A DNA stretch of 51,471 nt from a virus, in the IMG/VR virus record IMGVR_UViG_3300046525_000127, positions 1 through 51,471 of that record; one strand, 5' to 3'. Positions 33,194 through 42,696 of this stretch are shown one piece after another. Made by a program: the position numbers and the translations under genes. Positions within the stretch are counted from its first letter, which is position 1. Every line of letters begins with the position of its first letter. The notes under the pieces are model-generated. The model saw only the letters and a list, made by a program, of their open reading frames with translations, was not told the origin of the DNA and searched no databases.

Positions 33194-34099
33194 TTAGTAT
33201 GCAACTTGGTCGGTATCACCACCGCTTGCAGCGGGAGGCAGGTTCACAGCAGTGGTTGAGAGCTGATTAATCTGCGTTTGCATACCTTGAAGCGACTGAA
33301 GAATCGGTCCTAATGCTTGGGTGAGTTGGTCTTGTACGGTATTTGCACCAGGCACAGGTTGTTCAACTGGAGTAACTGGCGTAGTGGATTGTTGAACGGG
33401 TGCAGCAGCAGGTGGGGCCGATAATTTGCTGAATTTTTCATTCAGCTCTTTAATACCGTTTAAAGCAGCCACTACACCTTGAGTCATTACCGCTTGGAAT
33501 TCATCAGGCTGAGCCGAGGCTTTCGGTTGACCCATTGAAAGCAAACTTTTGATATTTTCGAGTAGGCCTTTCGGATCATTTGGAACTGAATTGTCTTGAT
33601 CAGTTGAAGCTGTCAGGGACATAAAAATCTCCGCGTTGGGTTGAGTGCATAAGGCAAATTGATTCGCTGAAAATTTAATGGGTTCTGTGCCAAGCGAAGC
33701 AGGGGTATCCGTCAAACCAAGACCGACTTGATAGGCAATGCCTGTCCCCGCAAAGTTGCGATAGAATTCAATCGATGGATAAATTTTCTGACCTTTTTTA
33801 TTCATGGCCACAAAGTTCGGCAGCGCTGAAAGGGTGTTATAGAGCACCCATTTGCCATCCTCTTGTACGGCTTCAACTTTGACGATGTCGCCATAGGCAT
33901 TGAAAGGTGGTTCTGGTGACCATCCTGAAAAATGCTCAAGGTTGATTCGAGCGCCATATTTTTCCAGACTGTAACTTGCACCCATCTGCTGAATTTCTTG
34001 TCCAGTGAGTTCTCGCCCATCGACTGTTTGACCTTCACGAGCTACACGAAAGCGTTTTTCTACACGTCCTTCACCTGCAAGTCCCATATAAATTTCCAT
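33194..34099 (-). CDS. O: Capsid scaffolding protein/protease gpO
   Basis: 301 residues. The protease part (YGARINLEHFSGWSPEPPFN with the catalytic His, then KIYPSIEFYRNFAGTG with the Ser region) is followed by a Pro/Thr/Gln-rich and helical scaffold part. ATG 34099 is taken; ATG 34087 with GGAAA upstream is a good alternative. First gene of the leftward O-N-M-L operon. Confidence 0.9.
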   Translation of the reverse strand: MEIYMGLAGEGRVEKRFRVAREGQTVDGRELTGQEIQQMGASYSLEKYGARINLEHFSGWSPEPPFNAYGDIVKVEAVQEDGKWVLYNTLSALPNFVAMNKKGQKIYPSIEFYRNFAGTGIAYQVGLGLTDTPASLGTEPIKFSANQFALCTQPNAEIFMSLTASTDQDNSVPNDPKGLLENIKSLLSMGQPKASAQPDEFQAVMTQGVVAALNGIKELNEKFSKLSAPPAAAPVQQSTTPVTPVEQPVPGANTVQDQLTQALGPILQSLQGMQTQINQLSTTAVNLPPAASGGDTDQVAY

Positions 34100-34154
34100 C
34101 TATGTTTCTGATAGATGCAGTCTGCTGACTAATAAACTTGCTCGCAATTAGTCC

Positions 34155-34181
34155 AATCCTGAATAAGCCTTAATCAGGATT
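34155..34181. promoter_or_regulatory. 27-bp dyad, candidate Ogr site between divergent O and P
   Basis: AATCCTGA and TCAGGATT arms with TAA/TTA inside, differing from the copy at 22546 by one central base. Centred about 69 bases upstream of O and 57 bases upstream of P, the place of the divergent P2 promoters PO and PP. Confidence 0.68.
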
Positions 34182-34224
34182 TTTTGATTCATAGCTTTTG
34201 TGGTCGAAAGGCTACATTAGGCAC

Positions 34225-36006
34225 ATGAATACGACCTCACCCATTACTTTTGATCAATTAAATCCTCGGCAACATGGACGAATCCTGTTTGCTATGGGGA
34301 TGTCTGTATCTGAAATTTCAAAGCAACTTGAGGAGAATCGCTCGACCGTTGAAAGTTGGAAACAGCGCGACGGTTGGGAAAAGGCGGACTTATTTGATGA
34401 TGTGACTTTAGGCCTAAAAGTTCGCTATATGGCTTTGACTTTCATGGATGGTAAGAGCAATGCGAATTACAAAGAAATGGATTTTATTGGTAGTCAGTTT
34501 GAACGTTGGGCGAGAATAGAGCGCTATCGTGAGGGTGGTAATCAATCCGATCTCAATCCAAAACTAGAAAACCGTAACGATAAACCGAAAAAACGAAAAC
34601 TTAAAAATCAGCTCACCGATGATGATCTCAAGCTGCTCGAGCAAGCCTTTGAGGATTTCTTATTTCTTTATCAACAAGAGTGGATGCAGGCGATTGAGGA
34701 AAGTGACATCTTCATATTGCTTAAATCGCGTCAGATTGGTGCGACCCATATTATTGCGCTTTGGGCTTTAATTGACTTGCTCAAAACTGGCAAGAATAAA
34801 ATTTTCATGTCGGCATCAAAGGCGCAGGCCTACCAGTTCATTGAATACATTAAAGCCTTTGTACTTGAAGTTTGTGGGATTGAATTGACTGGTGATCCAA
34901 TCGTGATTAACGGTCCAGTGAAACAAGCAACGGTTTACTATTTGGGAACCAATGCACTGACTGCGCAAGGCCGTCACGGTGATGTAATCATGGACGAATT
35001 CTTTTGGATTCGTAAATTTTTACAGTTCAAAAAAGTGGCCAGCGCGATGGCGTCGCAGAAAATGTATAAAGAAATTTATATGTCCACGCCATCCAGTATT
35101 TTGCATGAAGCCTATAAATTCTGGACAGGTACGGATAGCGGTAGAAAGCTGCCTATTGAAATTGATGTCAGTAAAGCTGCACTCAAAATGCCAGTGAAAT
35201 GTGCGGACGGAAAGACCCGCCAAATTGTGACGTTGTCGGATGCTGAAGACAAAGGCTGTGATTTGTTTGATCGCCAAAAGCTACTTAATCAATATGGTGA
35301 TGATGAATTTTCAAATCTATATGACTGCGAGTTTATCGATGATTCGGGCTCTTATTTTCCTCTCAAAATCATCACGCCAAATATGGTGGATTCATGGCAA
35401 GTGTGGAAAGACTTTAAGCCGAATGAAACTCCACATTATCAAGGAGAGGTTTGGTTAGGCTATGACCCATCTTTTACAGGGGACAATGCAGCATTAGCCG
35501 TGATTGCTCCTCCACGTACTCCGCTTGAACCCTATCGAATCTTAGAGGTGAAACAGTTCAAAGGCCTAAGTGCTCAAGAACAAGCGCTGTATATCAAAAA
35601 AGTTTGTGGGCGCTATAACGTCACGTTTATCGGTATTGATAACACAGGTAATGGTATTGCCGTGGCTGAGCACGTGGCTAAGTTTTTCCCTGCACTAACC
35701 CGCTTGAACTATAACCCCGAACTCAAAATCCGCATGGGACTTCGGGCGAAAGAGCTGTTTCAAAAAAGACGTTTGCATTTTGATGCTGGTCTCACCACGG
35801 TGGCCAAAGCATTCCTTTCAGTCAAAAAAGCATTAACAAGCGGTGGTGGCAACAAAACATTGATCACGACCCGGTCAGCAGAAAACGGTCATGGTGATAT
35901 GGCTTGGGCAATCATGAATGGATTAGAAAACGCTCCAATTGTCGACACTATTGACCCATCACAACAAGGCGTACAACGTAGCCGAATTCGAGTATTCAAA
36001 TCATGA
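34225..36006 (+). CDS. P: Terminase ATPase subunit gpP
   Basis: 593 residues from ATG 34225 (MNTTSPITFDQLNPRQ); the open frame to 34198 adds residues not seen in the family. N-terminal helix-turn-helix (MSVSEISKQLEENRSTVESWKQRDGWE), a Walker-like ATPase motif (LLKSRQIGATHIIALW), Walker B VIMDEFFW, and a C-terminal nuclease domain with WLGYDPSF and IGIDNTG. Packages DNA into heads. Confidence 0.94.
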   Translation: MNTTSPITFDQLNPRQHGRILFAMGMSVSEISKQLEENRSTVESWKQRDGWEKADLFDDVTLGLKVRYMALTFMDGKSNANYKEMDFIGSQFERWARIERYREGGNQSDLNPKLENRNDKPKKRKLKNQLTDDDLKLLEQAFEDFLFLYQQEWMQAIEESDIFILLKSRQIGATHIIALWALIDLLKTGKNKIFMSASKAQAYQFIEYIKAFVLEVCGIELTGDPIVINGPVKQATVYYLGTNALTAQGRHGDVIMDEFFWIRKFLQFKKVASAMASQKMYKEIYMSTPSSILHEAYKFWTGTDSGRKLPIEIDVSKAALKMPVKCADGKTRQIVTLSDAEDKGCDLFDRQKLLNQYGDDEFSNLYDCEFIDDSGSYFPLKIITPNMVDSWQVWKDFKPNETPHYQGEVWLGYDPSFTGDNAALAVIAPPRTPLEPYRILEVKQFKGLSAQEQALYIKKVCGRYNVTFIGIDNTGNGIAVAEHVAKFFPALTRLNYNPELKIRMGLRAKELFQKRRLHFDAGLTTVAKAFLSVKKALTSGGGNKTLITTRSAENGHGDMAWAIMNGLENAPIVDTIDPSQQGVQRSRIRVFKS

Positions 36007-37064
36007 ACTTAAAAAGTTTAGTCCCTAAAGCTTTACAACGATTCAGCTCACCTGCAGCTGCTCCAATTGAAGCCCCAAGTAAAAAATCCATCGTCTGTAG
36101 CAACTTTGGCCAGCCTGAACCTGTTCTAGATGGCCATACCTTGTTTGAGTACGGTTATTGCCCGAAATGGCAGGACTGGTATGAATTGCCTTATGACATG
36201 CTGGCTACTGCAAAACTGTTCAGAGCCACCAGTCATCACACCAGTGCCTTGATTGTGAAACGCAATATTCTAACCAGTGATTTTATTCCTCATCCATTGT
36301 TAAGTCGGCATGATTTCAATGCTTTGGCACTAAACCTTTTAACCTTTGCAAATTGTTATGCGAATATCAAAAGAAATCGCTTTGGTGGGATTGTTGGACT
36401 CGGATCTCGTCCTGCCTTAAATATGCGTAGAGGTTTGGACTTATCCAGTTATTACCAATTGAATTATGATCAAACCCACAATCATGTATTTCAGCCACAA
36501 GACATGATTCACTTATTTGAATCAGACATTGGGCAGGAGGTATATGGCATCCCGAATTATCTGAGTAGCATTAATGCGATTCTTCTCAATGAATCCGCGA
36601 CGTTGTTCCGTCGACGTTATTATAGAAATGGTGCACATGCAGGATTCATTCTTCATATCACAGATGCTATGCATACTCAGGCAGATGTCACTGAGCTTGA
36701 GGATGCGCTAGAGAATTCAAAAGGAGCGGGGAACTTTAAAAACCTATTGCTCTATACACCAGGGGGAAAAGAAAAAGGAGTGAATGTCATTCCACTGGCA
36801 GAGGTCGCGGCTAAAGATGAGTTTTATAATATTAAAATTGCCAGTCGAGATGACCAATTAGCAGGGCATCGTATCCCACCTCAATTGATTGGCGTGGTAC
36901 CACAAAATGCTGGTGGCTTTGGTGATGTTGAAAAGGCTGCAAAAGTCTTTTACTACAATGAGATTATTTACTATCAAAACCTATTGAAACAGATCAATGA
37001 AAGACTGGGCTATGAAGTGATTAAGTTCAAACAGTACGAGCTTTTATCTACAAACGTGACGTGA
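36003..37064 (+). CDS. Q: Portal protein gpQ
   Basis: 353 residues, P2 gpQ family (PKWQDWYELPYDMLATAKLF, FQPQDMIHLFESDIGQEVYG, DQLAGHRIPPQLIGVVPQNA). Overlaps P by four bases (ATGA). Last structural gene before cos. Confidence 0.94.
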   Translation: MNLKSLVPKALQRFSSPAAAPIEAPSKKSIVCSNFGQPEPVLDGHTLFEYGYCPKWQDWYELPYDMLATAKLFRATSHHTSALIVKRNILTSDFIPHPLLSRHDFNALALNLLTFANCYANIKRNRFGGIVGLGSRPALNMRRGLDLSSYYQLNYDQTHNHVFQPQDMIHLFESDIGQEVYGIPNYLSSINAILLNESATLFRRRYYRNGAHAGFILHITDAMHTQADVTELEDALENSKGAGNFKNLLLYTPGGKEKGVNVIPLAEVAAKDEFYNIKIASRDDQLAGHRIPPQLIGVVPQNAGGFGDVEKAAKVFYYNEIIYYQNLLKQINERLGYEVIKFKQYELLSTNVT

Positions 37065-37138
37065 ATAGTCATCCATATTTTACTAAATAACGCACGAAAA
37101 CAATGTGGTAATAATTTTTTAATTCAATTATTTATATA

Positions 37139-37169
37139 TAAGCTGGCTATCAAAGGTCAGCTTTTTTTA
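37139..37169 (+). terminator. Terminator after Q
   Basis: AAGCTG...CAGCTT stem followed by T7. Confidence 0.75.
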
Positions 37170-37320
37170 TGCCTGAAATTTGAATGGTATATCCCTGCTG
37201 TATTGGAAGACTATGATCAACTGCGATAGTAGGCAGTGGGCATCTTCTTATATTTACCCAACATCAAATTATCAAAACACTGCAGCCAAGAATTTCACCT
37301 TTGCCCCATGATCAAACGCA

Positions 37321-37345
37321 ATCTCCTCTCCCGCCTGCGCGGTTC
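37321..37345. other. Candidate cos site
   Basis: A short GC-rich block in AT-rich surroundings, downstream of Q where P2 has cos. Read on the minus strand it contains GCGCAGGCGGGAGAGG, similar to the P2 cohesive end GGCGAGGCGGGGAAAG (from memory). Cut positions cannot be fixed by eye. Confidence 0.45.
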
Positions 37346-37509
37346 CTAAATATCGCGTTTTTGATGCAACAGCATAGAAACCCTAGACCCTATGATTTAA
37401 AGGGCTTAGACGCGATCCTATGCCTATCCAGTGACGCAATTTGATGCGTATAGATGCGTATTACTTTATTTAAATCTTTTTCTATTTTAAAAGTCGAAGT
37501 AAAAATGGG

Positions 37510-37782
37510 GTTACAAAAGTTACGTCCATAAAAAACAATATATAAGCGCATGAATAATAAAAGAAAAAGTTGTAACCTTTATGGGGTTACATGAGGTTAC
37601 AGGAATTGGGTTAAATCTAATAAATACATTAAAAACAAATAGATATGAGGTTACATTTGTAACTTTTTTAAATGGTTACATGTAACTTAAAAGTAACCTA
37701 AATGTTACCTTTATAAAATGAAGATTTAATTATTAAAAACATATAGTTAATACCTATTCTTGAAATCTGTAACTTTTGTAAC
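37510..37782. repeat. GTTAC/GTAAC repeat cluster (iteron-like)
   Basis: Thirteen copies of GTTAC or its complement in 273 bases (37510, 37520, 37572, 37586, 37596, 37650, 37659, 37675, 37682, 37693, 37704, 37769, 37778), several extended to GGTTACA, and a perfect palindrome GTTACATGTAAC at 37675-37686. One more lies at 37957. Surroundings are very AT-rich and gene-free (37065-38020). It may be the replication origin for the P4-alpha-like primase or integrase/excisionase arm sites. Confidence 0.75.
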
Positions 37783-38020
37783 CTCTTTTTTTTACGACCT
37801 AAATTTTTGAACCAAGCTTGAATTAGAAGAAAGTTTATTCTCAGATTCTGAGTGTTATACGCATTCTCTTGATGCAACTTTGCTTAATATTTATGAGACT
37901 GAGTTATGGAGAGAAACAGGGAATTGAACTGAAAATATTTTTAGGGTGACACAGATGTTACACGTGGCACTTTTAATTGTAATTATATTAATAAATTACA
38001 TGTATTTATGATCTTCATTT

Positions 38021-38040
38021 GTCTCCCGCCACCTCCACCA
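38021..38040 (+). other. attR: copy of the 3' end of a tmRNA (ssrA) or tRNA gene
   Basis: The 20 bases end with TCCCGCCACCTCCACCA, i.e. the 3' half of a T arm, an acceptor strand with the U of a G3-U pair, and CCA. This closely resembles the E. coli tmRNA end (TCCCGCCAGCTCCACCA). The 5' part of the RNA gene is absent here, so this is the right-hand duplicate; the intact gene should lie left of the first integrase, outside the window. Confidence 0.7.
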
Positions 38041-38071
38041 AAATTCTTTCCGAAGTAATCCATCGGAATTT

Positions 38072-38108
38072 AAAAAAGCCTTTAAACTCAATGTTTAAGG
38101 GCTTTTTT
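38072..38108 (+). terminator. Terminator following the att copy
   Basis: AAGCC-TTTAAAC and GTTTAAG-GGCTT arms followed by T6; probably the original terminator of the RNA gene whose end forms the att site. Confidence 0.7.
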
Positions 38109-38165
38109 ATTGGCTCTATTGTCCGATACTGTCCTAAGCGATTTGACCCTATTTTTGCTTTGTGT

Positions 38166-38190
38166 GGGTAAAAATTGGCAAAATTTACCC
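38166..38190. promoter_or_regulatory. Inverted repeat upstream of the second integrase
   Basis: GGGTAAA-N11-TTTACCC, about 33 bases before ATG 38223; possible operator for integrase autoregulation or excisionase binding. Confidence 0.45.
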
Positions 38191-38222
38191 AGAAATTAAC
38201 ACAACAAATTCTGGTTAAAGAT

Positions 38223-39356
38223 ATGTCACTCACAGATGCAGAATGTAGAAAAGCTCAACCGAAAGACAAGCAATATCGTCTATCAGATTCACATGGTTTA
38301 TCGCTGATTATTACGACTAAAGGTCAGAGGTATTGGAATGTCCGCTATACAGTTCATGGACAGCGTCAATCTGAGTCACTAGGACCATACCCAGAACTTA
38401 GTTTGAAAAAAGCTAGAGAAATGGCTTATGAACTTAAGTATAAACATTCAAAATCAGTACTTCATGAGGACATAAAGCCTTTCTTTAAAGAAGTAGCTGA
38501 AGATTGGTTTGAGAATCAGAAAGAAACGTGGTCCCCGAAGCATATTAGCAATGTCAGAGCATCTCTAGATGAATTGTATCTTTCATTAGAAAATAAGCGT
38601 ATTAATCAGATTCAAGCACCTGAAATTTTGCAGATAATAAAAAAGATTGAGGCGAGAGGCTCACTTGAAGTGGCAAAACGGACTTTATCCCGCTGTGGCA
38701 TGGTCATGAAGTACGCTATTGCACACGGCTATCGCTACGATAATCCTGCAGGTGATTTGGTCTATGCTCTAAAAAATAAGCGTGTGAAAAATTTAGCATC
38801 ATTACCTGCTTCAGATATGCCCGAATTTCTAAGAAAAGTCAGAGCTTATCCAAGTGATGCTCAGACACATCATGCCATCATTTTAATTATGCTTACTGGT
38901 GTTCGGGTCAGTGAGTTACTACAAGCACGTTGGGGGGAATTCGATATGGAAGGGCGTAAGTGGGATATTCCTGAAGAACGTATGAAGAATCGTCTTCCGC
39001 ATCGTGTGCCGTTGACGGACATGATGGTTGAGGAACTGAAAGCTTTAAGACTTACCCATAATCAGGAACTGCTATTTCCACATCGTTTAAATAATAAAGA
39101 ACCGATGCGTAGTGAATCTATTTTGGCAGTCATTAAGCGTTCAGGCTATGCAGGTCGAATGACAACACATGGTTTTAGATCGCTATTCAGTACAGTCGTA
39201 AATGAGTCAAATCTGTTTAATCCAGATGCCATCGAACGTCAGTTGGCTCATGTACCACAGAACCGTATTCGCTCTGCATACAACCGAGCACAATATTGGG
39301 ATGAGCGAGTGAAAATTATGGAATGGTACGGGGAGCAAGTGATGAGTTGGATGTAA
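38223..39356 (+). CDS. int: Second tyrosine integrase (P4-type)
   Basis: 377 residues from ATG 38223 (MSLTDAECRKAQPKDKQYRL), the usual P4-integrase start; a TTG frame begins at 38175. N-terminal DUF4102 arm domain (LSDSHGLSLIITTKGQRYW, LGPYPELSLKKAREMA), core-binding domain, and catalytic residues in TGVRVSELLQARWGE, THGFRSLFST, LAHVPQN and AYNRAQYW. It sits directly behind the att copy, as expected for an element that entered the same RNA gene. Confidence 0.93.
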   Translation: MSLTDAECRKAQPKDKQYRLSDSHGLSLIITTKGQRYWNVRYTVHGQRQSESLGPYPELSLKKAREMAYELKYKHSKSVLHEDIKPFFKEVAEDWFENQKETWSPKHISNVRASLDELYLSLENKRINQIQAPEILQIIKKIEARGSLEVAKRTLSRCGMVMKYAIAHGYRYDNPAGDLVYALKNKRVKNLASLPASDMPEFLRKVRAYPSDAQTHHAIILIMLTGVRVSELLQARWGEFDMEGRKWDIPEERMKNRLPHRVPLTDMMVEELKALRLTHNQELLFPHRLNNKEPMRSESILAVIKRSGYAGRMTTHGFRSLFSTVVNESNLFNPDAIERQLAHVPQNRIRSAYNRAQYWDERVKIMEWYGEQVMSWM

Positions 39357-40147
39357 TAACTGAGAGGAGTTTGAGGAAACGACACTTTCCTTTAATGGTA
39401 GTTTTTATTAGCTTCATCTAAGACGTATTTTAGTCCTTTAATGAATCAGCTTAATGGGACTAAAAATTAATACACAAGTACAAAGATAAACTTTAGTCGA
39501 AAAAGAGAGTTTTCAAAATTCTATATCAATCTAAAATTTTACGACTCACTTTTGGGGATGATGGTCTGAAGGCCATGATTATTTAATACTCTATATTAGT
39601 TCAGATTTGAACAGACATAGTTTTTGAAAAAGAGAAAGTTACCCGTTTGATAAGGGTGTCGAAATCTTAACAATCTCATGTTGACCCCAAATTATTTCAC
39701 CTTCGTTCTGTGAATTTATTCAGTTATCTGCTTTTCAAAGCTTATTTTCCAACATATTTCTCTATTTAGCATCGGTTCATTTTTCGAGCAAATGTAAAGT
39801 TTAATTTTCAGATGATGTTTGCTGATTGAATAGATTCGTTTGAATGTCAGATGGAAAAAAGTACTACGGAATTAAACTCATGAGGTGGTGAAACAGTCTT
39901 AGATATTTTGGTTATGCGAGCGCTTAATGTTTGAGAAAATTGAAGGGGTAGACTGTCGATTAAACTTCTAGGATTAGTTGTTGAAAACTATGAACTCTGG
40001 AATCTTACTTAAAACTTTGCTGATTAATAATTTTAGATGATATAATTTTTATGTTAAAAAAATGTGATTAATAGGTATTTTAAAAATTGAATTTTAATTT
40101 TATATATAATAAATTCAATAGATTGATGGATATATTGTTTTATTTTT
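39357..40147. other. Gene-free AT-rich stretch of the second element
   Basis: 791 bases without a convincing reading frame, RNA gene or att copy. A small inverted repeat GGAAA-N6-TTTCC at about 39375-39390 behind the integrase could be a weak terminator. The promoter of the 770-residue gene should lie near the right end. I see nothing else. Confidence 0.5.
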
Positions 40148-42460
40148 ATGGAAAATGAAAAACTTTTTGAGTTGTTAAGGTTGAGAGTTCCACACTCATA
40201 TGCGTCGTTGTCATCTGGAGAACATGGAAGGAACACTTTTTTTAAAGAGTCTGTTGATGTGCTGGAAAACTTGACCAACTTTTTTGAGGACGTTAATAGC
40301 CACAGAAATCCTGTACTTGAGAAGTTTTTAAAGACGAGTAATGGGGGGCATGAGTTTGATCAAGATACATATTTGTATTTTAGTAAGTTGATATCTAACA
40401 CAACTATTTTACCCGACTGTGGATATAAGTTTAGACAATGGACGACCTCTACTGAACTGATGGAACGTGTTAGAAATATACAGAATGCAACTGAGTATTT
40501 TTTACACTTGGACGAGAATGATCCCTATGCACATTTATCCCCAAATGTGCAAAAACTTTTCCGTGGATGGGGTGATACAACATTCCCCTCGAGCCAAATA
40601 GAAGTTTTAAAAGAATGGATTAAGGATAATCAGAACAGTATTCTTTGGAATTTGCATAATGACAAAAGGACGAATTATTCTGAGCATAATAAAATATGTA
40701 CGGAGTTTGATTTTCTTATTTCACAAAATTTGGAAGTGAATGTTCTGTGTTTGGATATAAATCTAAAAAATTCATTTAACAGTCCAGAACATGAATTTAT
40801 CCGAATTAATTTAGACTACATAACCAAAATTCAGATGTACTTAAATCGGTTTCCTGATTTTTTGAATGGATTTTTTAAGTGGGAAAGTGATCATCAGTAT
40901 GGCTTGAATTTGCATTGTATTTTATTTTTTAAGGGTAAAAAAAAGCTTAGCTCGAAAAAAGTGATTGAAAAGCTCACCGATAATATCAGTCGAGACAAGT
41001 TTGATTCAGGCGTCGCTATAACCAATTGGCTAAACCTGTCAAAGCAAATTACCAAGCACGATTTTACAAAAATTTCATATCACCAAACAGAGCTTATACA
41101 CCAGTTTAAGTATTGGATTTTGGGTTACTATGCGTATATCGACCACATCATAAAGCTGGATTACCGAAATAATAGAGGAGATTTATTCCTCCTTAATGGG
41201 GACTTTTTAAGGCTTGATGAATTTGTATATTATGACCCGTTGCTAGCATATCAGCGCAATATTGAGCAGTGGAAAAAACGAATTGAAGGCAAAAATCCAG
41301 AAAAAATTTGGCAATATCACAACTTACCAACAGCTGCTGTTGAACGGATTGAGATAGCACAGTTGATGTATGAAGAATATGCCTGCATTGACAATAACTT
41401 TAAAGGATTAGCTGAAGTCGGTGTGCGATTAGAAATTTTTATTGAAAATGTATTGGTTTCGTTTGGTAGATTTTTTGATTTCCCTAGGCAGTTTAGTGAG
41501 TCAAATTCATTAACCGAAGATGAATGGGCAAGTTCGATTACTCCATGCTGTCAGCAATATTTCAGTTTGATTGATGAATTTGAGGCAGTACAACAACTCT
41601 TAGATTACAGTCAAAATTCTGCTTTAAGTCCTAATATCAACTTAGATCATTTTGGCATAAAAAGTTTCTTTCTAAAGAACAAAATGGACGATAAGTTCAA
41701 TCTGGATCTAAACAAAATTTTTGAGTTGAATAAGGCAATTGCTACTTTAAGAGATAGATATATTGAAAATTCAGTTCATCATGGAAGACTAAAAAACAGA
41801 ATTAGTTCCAAATATCTAGAGATGAATAAAAGAACGGCAATTGAGTCACAATATAAAACTTGTGCTAGACGTTATGCGACAGCTATCGATTATCTAAATG
41901 CTATTTTAGTTCAAGATGTGGTGGTCTATAGAATCCAATTTAGATTAGATGTAAAAGCATGGGGGGCTATCTCACAAGAAGAATTTTCTAAACTTTTCAC
42001 AAGTTTCATCCGTTTTGGTAAAAGAGCCCGACCGCTATCAAAATGTGTAGGTTATCTGGGATGTTGGAGCTTTAATATCCAGAATAAAAGTATTGCTGAT
42101 GTTTTGTTTTTCTTTCCTCGAACTAAGCTTACGAATATCGATGGCACTGCAACTTCAATAATTGATTATTGGCATAAGTTCTTAACAACTCATTTTGAGG
42201 GTAAGTCAAAAAAAGATCCTCAGAATGTGTATAGCGATACGGAATCTATAGCTGTATTTTCATCACAACGAGAATTTAACTCAAAATTCGTAGTATTTGA
42301 TCTTAGAGACAGAAAAAAGCAAAATTTGTTCAAACAAACAGTCATCAAATATTTAGCCTACAATGAGATTTTCCAACCCAAACCAGCAGTCCCAATCAGG
42401 AAGGTATTGATCAAGGGTTCAACTGCTAATGTTGAAAAAGGTAATAACCCCAAAAATTAA
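40148..42460 (+). CDS. Large YagK/YfjJ (inovirus Gp2)-related protein (770 aa)
   Basis: Two regions resemble the Gp2-like core found in the smaller neighbours: about 200-270 (LEVNVLCLDINLK, INLDYITKIQMYLNRFPDFL, YGLNLHCILFFKGKK) and about 600-690 (VVVYRIQFRLDVK, FIRFGKRARPLSKCVGYLGCW). The central part is unrecognised. The H-x-H pair of replication-type HUH proteins is not preserved (NLHC in the first copy, none in the second). Function unknown; assignment is by pattern, not search. Confidence 0.5.
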   Translation: MENEKLFELLRLRVPHSYASLSSGEHGRNTFFKESVDVLENLTNFFEDVNSHRNPVLEKFLKTSNGGHEFDQDTYLYFSKLISNTTILPDCGYKFRQWTTSTELMERVRNIQNATEYFLHLDENDPYAHLSPNVQKLFRGWGDTTFPSSQIEVLKEWIKDNQNSILWNLHNDKRTNYSEHNKICTEFDFLISQNLEVNVLCLDINLKNSFNSPEHEFIRINLDYITKIQMYLNRFPDFLNGFFKWESDHQYGLNLHCILFFKGKKKLSSKKVIEKLTDNISRDKFDSGVAITNWLNLSKQITKHDFTKISYHQTELIHQFKYWILGYYAYIDHIIKLDYRNNRGDLFLLNGDFLRLDEFVYYDPLLAYQRNIEQWKKRIEGKNPEKIWQYHNLPTAAVERIEIAQLMYEEYACIDNNFKGLAEVGVRLEIFIENVLVSFGRFFDFPRQFSESNSLTEDEWASSITPCCQQYFSLIDEFEAVQQLLDYSQNSALSPNINLDHFGIKSFFLKNKMDDKFNLDLNKIFELNKAIATLRDRYIENSVHHGRLKNRISSKYLEMNKRTAIESQYKTCARRYATAIDYLNAILVQDVVVYRIQFRLDVKAWGAISQEEFSKLFTSFIRFGKRARPLSKCVGYLGCWSFNIQNKSIADVLFFFPRTKLTNIDGTATSIIDYWHKFLTTHFEGKSKKDPQNVYSDTESIAVFSSQREFNSKFVVFDLRDRKKQNLFKQTVIKYLAYNEIFQPKPAVPIRKVLIKGSTANVEKGNNPKN

Positions 42461-42495
42461 CTTTAGCTTCACTCTGTTAGGTTAATTCATGTGTT

Positions 42496-42547
42496 CTAAG
42501 CTCAGTCGGTCTAATCGATTCACTGTTAAGTCGTAGATGGAGCTTAG
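42496..42547. repeat. Inverted repeat between Gp2-like genes
   Basis: CTAAGCTC and GAGCTTAG separated by 36 bases, behind the 770-residue gene; weak terminator or leader structure. Confidence 0.35.
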
Positions 42548-42696
42548 CGGGTTATTAAAGTTATTATATTTAATATTAATTATATACCTATCAATATCTT
42601 ATTATCGATTGATTCTTTACTCATATATATGGGTAAACAAGTAAAAGATTACAGACATGGTTGTGATATGAATCTTAACATGATGAGTATTACAAC

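Noticed and set aside
39357-40147. Right-hand att copy or RNA gene in the gap behind the second integrase
   Set aside because: No match to the CCACCTCCACCA end and no cloverleaf-like arms seen.
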